The notes beneath the pieces were generated by a model, which worked only from the letters and a program-made list of their open reading frames with translations, was not told the origin of the DNA and made no database searches. The position numbers and the translations under genes were made by a program. From an uncultured Roseburia sp. (GTDB lineage: Bacteria > Bacillota > Clostridia > Lachnospirales > Lachnospiraceae): a stretch of DNA of 7,096 bases. The stretch spans positions 1 to 7,096 of the forward strand of contig CAMENQ010000120.1 in assembly GCA_945928585.1 (NCBI GenBank), given 5' to 3'. Numbering within the stretch: position 1 is the first letter of the stretch; each line of letters starts with the position of its first letter. Positions 1 to 7,096 of this stretch are shown here, piece after piece.

Positions 1-902
1 ATGCCAAGATTTTTGCCGAAATAGTAAGAAAACTTCCTGATAATGATGTTACCATTGAAACTGATGAAAATAACAAAACAACCATTACCTGCGAAAAAGC
101 TATATTTACTATTTCAGGAAAATCAGGTGAGGATTTTTCATTCCTTCCTGTTATAGAAAAAAACAGATTTATATATATGTCCCAGTTTACTTTGAAGGAA
201 GTTATAAGACAGACTATTTTTTCGATTTCTGATAATGATACAAATAAACTTATGACAGGTGAGCTTTTTGAAGTTTCAGGAAATGAATTAAAGGTAGTTT
301 CATTAGACGGACATAGAATTTCAATAAGAAAAATAGAGCTTAAGGATTCCTTTGATGATATTAAAGTAATAGTTCCGGGAAAGACATTAAATGAAATAAG
401 CAAAATCTTATCAGGAGGAACTGAGGATGAAGTGAGAATATTCTTTACTTCAAACCATATAGTATTTGAGTTCGATGATACTGTAGTAGTTTCAAGACTT
501 ATTGAAGGTGAATACTTTAAGATTAACCAGATGCTTTCAAGTGATTATGAAACAAAGGTTACAATAAATAAAAAAGAATTTTTAAGCTGTATAGACAGAG
601 CTACACTCCTTGTTAAGGAGGGAGACAAGAAACCTATTATAATAAATATTACAGATGGAGATTTACAGCTTAAGATTTCTTCTATACTCGGCTCAATGAA
701 TGAAAACATTGACATAGACAAAGAGGGTAAAGATATTATGATAGGCTTTAATCCAAAGTTTCTTATAGATGCACTTAGAGTTATAGATGATGAAAAGGTA
801 GATATTTACCTTGTAAATCCAAAGGCTCCATGCTTTATAAAGGATGCGGATGAAAAGTATATTTATCTCATATTACCTGTTAATTTTAATGTGGCAGGTT
901 AA
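1..902 (+). CDS. dnaN: DNA polymerase III beta subunit (sliding clamp), 5' truncated
   Basis: This is the ring-shaped clamp that holds DNA polymerase III on DNA and docks other replication and repair proteins. The reading frame is open from the window edge (first full codon at 3) to TAA at 900-902, giving 299 residues. Family members have about 365-375, so roughly the first 70 residues lie upstream. The ATG at 177 is internal: the frame before it reads through clamp-like sequence (AKIFAEIVRKLPDNDVTI at 3-56). The DGHR motif at 306-317 matches the part of the E. coli clamp that forms the peptide-binding pocket (Gly174-His175-Arg176). The C-terminus reads YLILPVNFNVAG, corresponding to the MPMRL end of the E. 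coli protein with a few extra residues; this end also lines the pocket. Domain I is partial, domains II and III are complete. It is the first gene seen of a tight same-strand cluster and is 14 bases from yaaA. Identification is secure. Confidence 0.97.
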   Translation, partial: AKIFAEIVRKLPDNDVTIETDENNKTTITCEKAIFTISGKSGEDFSFLPVIEKNRFIYMSQFTLKEVIRQTIFSISDNDTNKLMTGELFEVSGNELKVVSLDGHRISIRKIELKDSFDDIKVIVPGKTLNEISKILSGGTEDEVRIFFTSNHIVFEFDDTVVVSRLIEGEYFKINQMLSSDYETKVTINKKEFLSCIDRATLLVKEGDKKPIIINITDGDLQLKISSILGSMNENIDIDKEGKDIMIGFNPKFLIDALRVIDDEKVDIYLVNPKAPCFIKDADEKYIYLILPVNFNVAG

Positions 903-916
903 GAAAGGCGATTATT

Positions 917-1126
917 ATGGAGACCATAGTTTTAAGAGAGGAATTTATAAAACTTGGGCAGGCACTTAAAGCAGCAGGATTATGCGAATCAGGTGTTGAC
1001 GCAAAAGATGTTATATTAGACGGACTTGTCAAAGTAAACGGACAGGTTGAAACAAGAAGGGGAAAGAAGTTATACGATGGTGATATAGTAACCTTTGACG
1101 GCGAGGAAATAAGAATTACAAAATAA
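917..1126 (+). CDS. yaaA: S4-domain RNA-binding protein YaaA
   Basis: A 69-residue protein made almost entirely of one S4 RNA-binding domain. The S4 core spans about residues 10-60, with the signature LVKVNGQVETRRGKKL at 37-52 and the following DGD turn at 54-56. Basic residues R47, R48, K50 and K51 are the expected RNA-contacting surface. The small S4 protein between dnaN and recF is a standard member of this cluster in Firmicutes (B. subtilis YaaA, about 71 residues). Its molecular job is poorly defined; a role linked to the ribosome or ribosome maturation is the usual suggestion. The ATG at 917 is preceded by GAAAGG at 903-908 with an 8-base spacer, and the length fits the family, so the start is well supported. 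It lies 14 bases after dnaN and 20 bases before recF, consistent with co-transcription. Confidence 0.93.
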   Translation: METIVLREEFIKLGQALKAAGLCESGVDAKDVILDGLVKVNGQVETRRGKKLYDGDIVTFDGEEIRITK

Positions 1127-1146
1127 TTTTTGAAAGGCATGATTTA

Positions 1147-4201
<3,055 letters not shown>

Positions 4202-4221
4202 GGAATGGAGGATAAAAAATA

Positions 4222-6795
4222 ATGGATGAACATATCTTTGATAAGATTCATGATGTGGATTTGAAAAAAACCATGGAAAAATCTTATATTGAGTATGCTA
4301 TGAGCGTTATAGCAGACAGAGCATTACCGGATGTAAGAGATGGTTTGAAGCCTGTACAGAGAAGAATTCTCTATTCCATGATAGAACTTAATAATGGACC
4401 TGATAAGCCTCACAGAAAATGTGCACGTATTGTCGGTGATACAATGGGTAAATATCACCCACATGGTGACAGTTCCATATATGGTGCGTTAGTAAATATG
4501 GCACAGGAATGGTCTACCCGTTATCCTCTTGTAGACGGACATGGAAATTTTGGTTCAGTAGACGGTGACGGAGCAGCTGCCATGCGATATACGGAGGCAA
4601 GACTCAGCAAGGTATCTATGAAGCTTCTTGCAGATATAGACAAGGATACAGTTGATTTTGTGCCAAACTTTGATGAGACAGAGAAAGAGCCTACCATACT
4701 TCCTTCAAGATTTCCAAATCTTTTAGTAAATGGTACAAATGGTATAGCTGTAGGTATGGCAACAAATATACCACCTCATAATTTAAGGGAAACCATAAAT
4801 GCAGTTGTTAAGATTATTGATAATAATGTAAATGAAAACAGAAAAACTGAAATAGAGGAAATTCTTGAAATAATCAAGGGACCGGATTTTCCTACAGGTG
4901 CAACTATTCTTGGAACAAGAGGAATAGAGGAGGCATACAGAACAGGCCGTGGCAAGATAAAGATAAGAGCTGTAACAAATATAGAAACCATGGAAAATGG
5001 AAAATCAAGAATTATTGTTACGGAGCTTCCTTATATGGTAAATAAGGCAAGACTTATAGAAAAGATTGCTGATCTTGTTAAGGAAAAGAAAATAGACGGC
5101 ATTACAGCTCTCAGGGATGAATCAAATAAAGAAGGAATGAGAGTAGTTATTGAACTCAGACGTGATGTCAATGCCAATATTATACTTAAATATCTCTATA
5201 AGCATACACAGCTTCAGGACACATTTGGCGTTATTATGCTTGCTCTTGTAAATAATGAGCCAAAGGTTCTTAATATATGTGATATGCTTGAATATTACCT
5301 GCTTCACCAGAAGGATGTAGTTACAAGAAGAACAAAATACGAATTAAACAAGGCAGAGGAAAGAGCACATATAGTACAGGGACTTCTTATTGCACTAGAT
5401 AATATAGACGAGGTAGTAAGAATAATCAGGGCTTCAAGAACTACGGCTGATGCAAAGCAGGCTTTGATGGAAAGATTCAAATTAAGTGAAGTACAGTCAC
5501 AGTCTATTGTCGATATGAGACTTCGTACTCTTACAGGACTGGCAAGAGAAGATCTTGAAAATGAGTATGCAGAGCTTCTTAAAACAATAGATTACTTAAA
5601 ATCAATTCTTGCTGATGAAAAGAAACTTCTTGGAGTTATAAGAGAAGAAATACTTGAAATATCAGAAAAGTATGGTGATGAAAGAAGAACAGCCATAGGA
5701 TATGATGAAGATGAAATTACCATGGAAGATCTTATACCTGATGAAAATACAGTTATTGCCATGACAAATCTCGGATATATAAAGAGAATGACTGTAGATA
5801 ATTTTAAATCCCAGCACAGAGGCGGCAAGGGTATAAAAGGTATGCAGACCATAAACGATGATTTCATTAAAGAACTTATGATGACAACTACACATCATCA
5901 TATTATGTTTATTACAAATAAGGGAAGGGCATACAGAATAAAGGCTTACCAGATACCGGAGGCAGGAAGGACAGCCAGAGGTACGGCTATAGTAAATCTT
6001 ATTGAGATGAATCCTGATGAAAAGATTACGGCAGTATTTCCGGTAAGAGATTATAATCAGGGCGGTTTCCTTGTAATGGCTACTAAAAACGGCATAATAA
6101 AGAAAACGCCTTTAAGTGAATATATGAATATAAGGCGTAAGGGACTTCAGGCTATTACCTTAAGGGATGAGGATGAACTTATTGAAGTAAAGGTAGCGGA
6201 AAATTCAAATGAAGCCTTTCTTATTACAAAATATGGACAATGTATAAGATTCAGCATTAAGGATGTAAGAAAGACAAGCAGAAATTCTATAGGTGTACGG
6301 GGAATAAATCTGGCACCAAGAGATGAAGTTGTAGCTTTACAGTTAAATACCCAGGGTGATGATTTACTTATAGTATCAGAAAAAGGTATTGGAAAAAGAA
6401 CAAGTATGGATGAATTTACCCTGCAGCACAGAGGTGGAAAAGGTGTAAAATGCTATAAGATAAATGAAAAGACAGGAAATGTAGTAGGAATAAAAGCTGT
6501 TACAGATGAAGATGAAATAATGCTTATTACTACAGGAGGAATTATTATTCAAATGCCTGTCTCAGATATATCTGTTCTTGGAAGAATTACATCGGGTGTT
6601 AAGCTTATAGATATTGAAAAAGGAAGTGAAGTAACCGTAGCTTCCATAGCAAAGGTAAGAAATAATCCGGAACAGGGACAGGATGAATTTGAATATGATG
6701 ATGAATATTTTGAAGAACTTCCTGAAGCCATGGATGAAGAAGAAATAGACGGGGAAACAGAAGAAGAAGATGATGAAGATATGGATAAGGAGTAA
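4222..6795 (+). CDS. gyrA: DNA gyrase subunit A
   Basis: GyrA breaks and rejoins DNA and wraps it for supercoiling, acting with GyrB. The 857-residue length is normal (B. subtilis 821, E. coli 875). The breakage-reunion domain (about 1-500) includes the catalytic pair R122-Y123 in [11 protein letters not shown]. The quinolone region reads [15 protein letters not shown], with S84 at the E. coli Ser83 position and G88 where Asp or Glu usually sits. The C-terminal beta-pinwheel (about 505-813) contains the GyrA box QHRGGKG at 531-537, needed for DNA wrapping, and a second copy of the same heptad at 735-741, as is usual in Firmicute proteins. Having a GyrA box argues for gyrase rather than topoisomerase IV ParC. 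Residues 814-857 form an acidic tail, 25 of 44 being Asp or Glu. The ATG at 4222 follows GGAGG (4207-4211) with a 10-base spacer. It is the last gene of the cluster before a hairpin. Confidence 0.98.
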   Translation: MDEHIFDKIHDVDLKKTMEKSYIEYAMSVIADRALPDVRDGLKPVQRRILYSMIELNNGPDKPHRKCARIVGDTMGKYHPHGDSSIYGALVNMAQEWSTRYPLVDGHGNFGSVDGDGAAAMRYTEARLSKVSMKLLADIDKDTVDFVPNFDETEKEPTILPSRFPNLLVNGTNGIAVGMATNIPPHNLRETINAVVKIIDNNVNENRKTEIEEILEIIKGPDFPTGATILGTRGIEEAYRTGRGKIKIRAVTNIETMENGKSRIIVTELPYMVNKARLIEKIADLVKEKKIDGITALRDESNKEGMRVVIELRRDVNANIILKYLYKHTQLQDTFGVIMLALVNNEPKVLNICDMLEYYLLHQKDVVTRRTKYELNKAEERAHIVQGLLIALDNIDEVVRIIRASRTTADAKQALMERFKLSEVQSQSIVDMRLRTLTGLAREDLENEYAELLKTIDYLKSILADEKKLLGVIREEILEISEKYGDERRTAIGYDEDEITMEDLIPDENTVIAMTNLGYIKRMTVDNFKSQHRGGKGIKGMQTINDDFIKELMMTTTHHHIMFITNKGRAYRIKAYQIPEAGRTARGTAIVNLIEMNPDEKITAVFPVRDYNQGGFLVMATKNGIIKKTPLSEYMNIRRKGLQAITLRDEDELIEVKVAENSNEAFLITKYGQCIRFSIKDVRKTSRNSIGVRGINLAPRDEVVALQLNTQGDDLLIVSEKGIGKRTSMDEFTLQHRGGKGVKCYKINEKTGNVVGIKAVTDEDEIMLITTGGIIIQMPVSDISVLGRITSGVKLIDIEKGSEVTVASIAKVRNNPEQGQDEFEYDDEYFEELPEAMDEEEIDGETEEEDDEDMDKE

Positions 6796-6809
6796 TGTAA
6801 AATAATTAC

Positions 6810-6838
6810 TTGTTAAAAATGATTAGCCGGACGATAAT
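6810..6838 (+). promoter_or_regulatory. Candidate sigma-A promoter overlapping the hairpin
   Basis: TTGTTA (6810-6815, 4 of 6 to the -35 consensus) and GATAAT (6833-6838, 5 of 6 to the -10 consensus) are separated by exactly 17 bases. Transcription would begin near 6845, inside the right arm of the hairpin, and could drive the membrane-protein gene starting near 6897. In such AT-rich DNA chance matches are common, so this is only a candidate. Confidence 0.35.
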
Positions 6839-6857
6839 TATTCGTCTGGCTAATTGT
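6819..6857. terminator. Inverted repeat after gyrA, probable intrinsic terminator
   Basis: Arms TTAGCCGGACGA (6823-6834) and TCGTCTGGCTAA (6842-6853) form a 12-base-pair stem with a single G-U pair around a 7-base loop. Two A-U and two G-U pairs can extend it outward to 6819 and 6857. It starts 23 bases after the gyrA stop, a typical place for the end of the operon. The + strand tail after the stem (TTGTCCACTTATTT) is not a good T-tract. On the - strand the stem is followed by a run of Ts (complement of AAAAA at 6815-6819), so by sequence the hairpin looks better as a - strand or bidirectional terminator. Termination of the gyrA transcript is inferred, perhaps incomplete. Confidence 0.6.
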
Positions 6858-6876
6858 CCACTTATTTAAGTTTATT

Positions 6877-6882
6877 GAAAGG
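6877..6882 (+). promoter_or_regulatory. Candidate ribosome binding site of the last gene
   Basis: GAAAGG matches the Shine-Dalgarno sequences used for yaaA and recF here. It can pair with the CCUUUC segment of the Firmicute 16S rRNA 3' end. It lies 14 bases before the TTG at 6897, 38 before the ATG at 6921, and only 1 base before an out-of-frame ATG at 6884. The spacing fits the TTG best, because this register of pairing tolerates longer spacers, but it is not decisive. Confidence 0.4.
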
Positions 6883-6896
6883 TATGGTAAAAAATA

Positions 6897-7096
6897 TTGA
6901 AGGAAAAATTAAAAAAAATTATGATACAAGGCGGATTTGCAGTAATTATAGCAGTAGTGGCAATGGCTCTTTATCTGACTACACTGTTTTTTGCAAATAA
7001 ATATTTTGAAAAATCAACCCAGCCGGCAATTGCAGCAATTAACGAAAAAGGGGAAATATATCTTAAGGGCTTTGAAAAGGAAAAAAACGAAAAAAT
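6897..7096 (+). CDS. Membrane-anchored protein of unknown function, 3' truncated
   Basis: I do not recognise this gene. The frame is open from after the stop at 6888-6890 to the window end. From TTG 6897 it gives 66 residues so far; from ATG 6921 it gives 58. The TTG start yields a Lys-rich opening (MKEKLKKIMIQGG) followed by a hydrophobic segment GFAVIIAVVAMALYLTTLFF, then a charged region rich in Lys and Glu. This is the pattern of an N-terminal membrane anchor with the rest outside the cell, or an uncleaved signal peptide. TTG is preferred on ribosome-binding-site spacing and because it supplies the positive charges before the membrane segment; ATG 6921 is the alternative, with AAGGA at 6900-6904 placed 16 bases away. 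Codon use resembles its neighbours. It is separated from gyrA by a hairpin, so it is probably its own transcription unit and functionally unrelated to gyrase. Confidence 0.6.
   Translation, partial: MKEKLKKIMIQGGFAVIIAVVAMALYLTTLFFANKYFEKSTQPAIAAINEKGEIYLKGFEKEKNEK

Noticed and set aside
177..179. ATG at 177 as the dnaN start
   Set aside because: The same frame continues open upstream to the window edge and encodes conserved clamp sequence, so this is an internal methionine.
6424..6444. Second GyrA-box-like heptad QHRGGKG at residues 735-741
   Set aside because: A similar motif occurs in a late blade of the C-terminal domain of other Firmicute GyrA proteins, so it is not a duplication specific to this sequence.
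6854..6862. DnaA-box-like sequence TTGTCCACT after gyrA
   Set aside because: It matches TTATCCACA at only 7 of 9 positions, is single and not in an array. The origin is expected near dnaA, upstream of this window.

Overview
This window is a conserved piece of the bacterial replication-origin region. Five complete or nearly complete genes lie on the + strand in the order dnaN (5' end cut off), yaaA, recF, gyrB, gyrA. They are followed by a short intergenic region and the first part of an unrecognised gene for a membrane-anchored protein. The gene order, the short Gram-positive-type GyrB (641 residues, without the large insertion of E. coli GyrB), and the AT-rich coding style (many ATA, AGA, GTA and GGA codons) point to a low-GC Firmicute. 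Protein wording in GyrA and GyrB suggests a clostridial, probably Lachnospiraceae-like, organism; that family-level placement is an inference from memory of homologues, not a search result.

Layout. Positions 1-902 encode about four fifths of the beta sliding clamp. Positions 917-1126 encode the small S4-domain protein YaaA. Positions 1147-2271 encode RecF, 2276-4201 GyrB and 4222-6795 GyrA. The gaps between these genes are 14, 20, 4 and 20 bases and hold ribosome binding sites but no visible terminator or promoter, so they are likely co-transcribed, probably with dnaA further upstream outside the window. The 101 bases from 6796 to 6896 are the only real intergenic region. They hold a strong inverted repeat, a candidate promoter overlapping it, and a Shine-Dalgarno sequence. 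The last 200 bases open a reading frame with one N-terminal membrane segment; it runs off the window.

How the genes work together. DnaN is the processivity clamp of the replicase. RecF, an SMC-like ATPase, acts with RecO and RecR at gaps in replicated DNA. GyrB and GyrA form the gyrase heterotetramer that removes positive supercoils ahead of the fork. YaaA is a probable RNA- or ribosome-binding protein that travels with this cluster in Firmicutes. Key catalytic residues of RecF, GyrB and GyrA are all present, and no frameshift, intein, insertion sequence or CRISPR array is visible.

I found no undescribed system. Points worth a second look are modest: a glycine at the quinolone-determining position 88 of GyrA, a hairpin after gyrA whose T-tract is better on the - strand, a promoter-like sequence inside that hairpin, and an unrecognised membrane protein gene with an ambiguous start.
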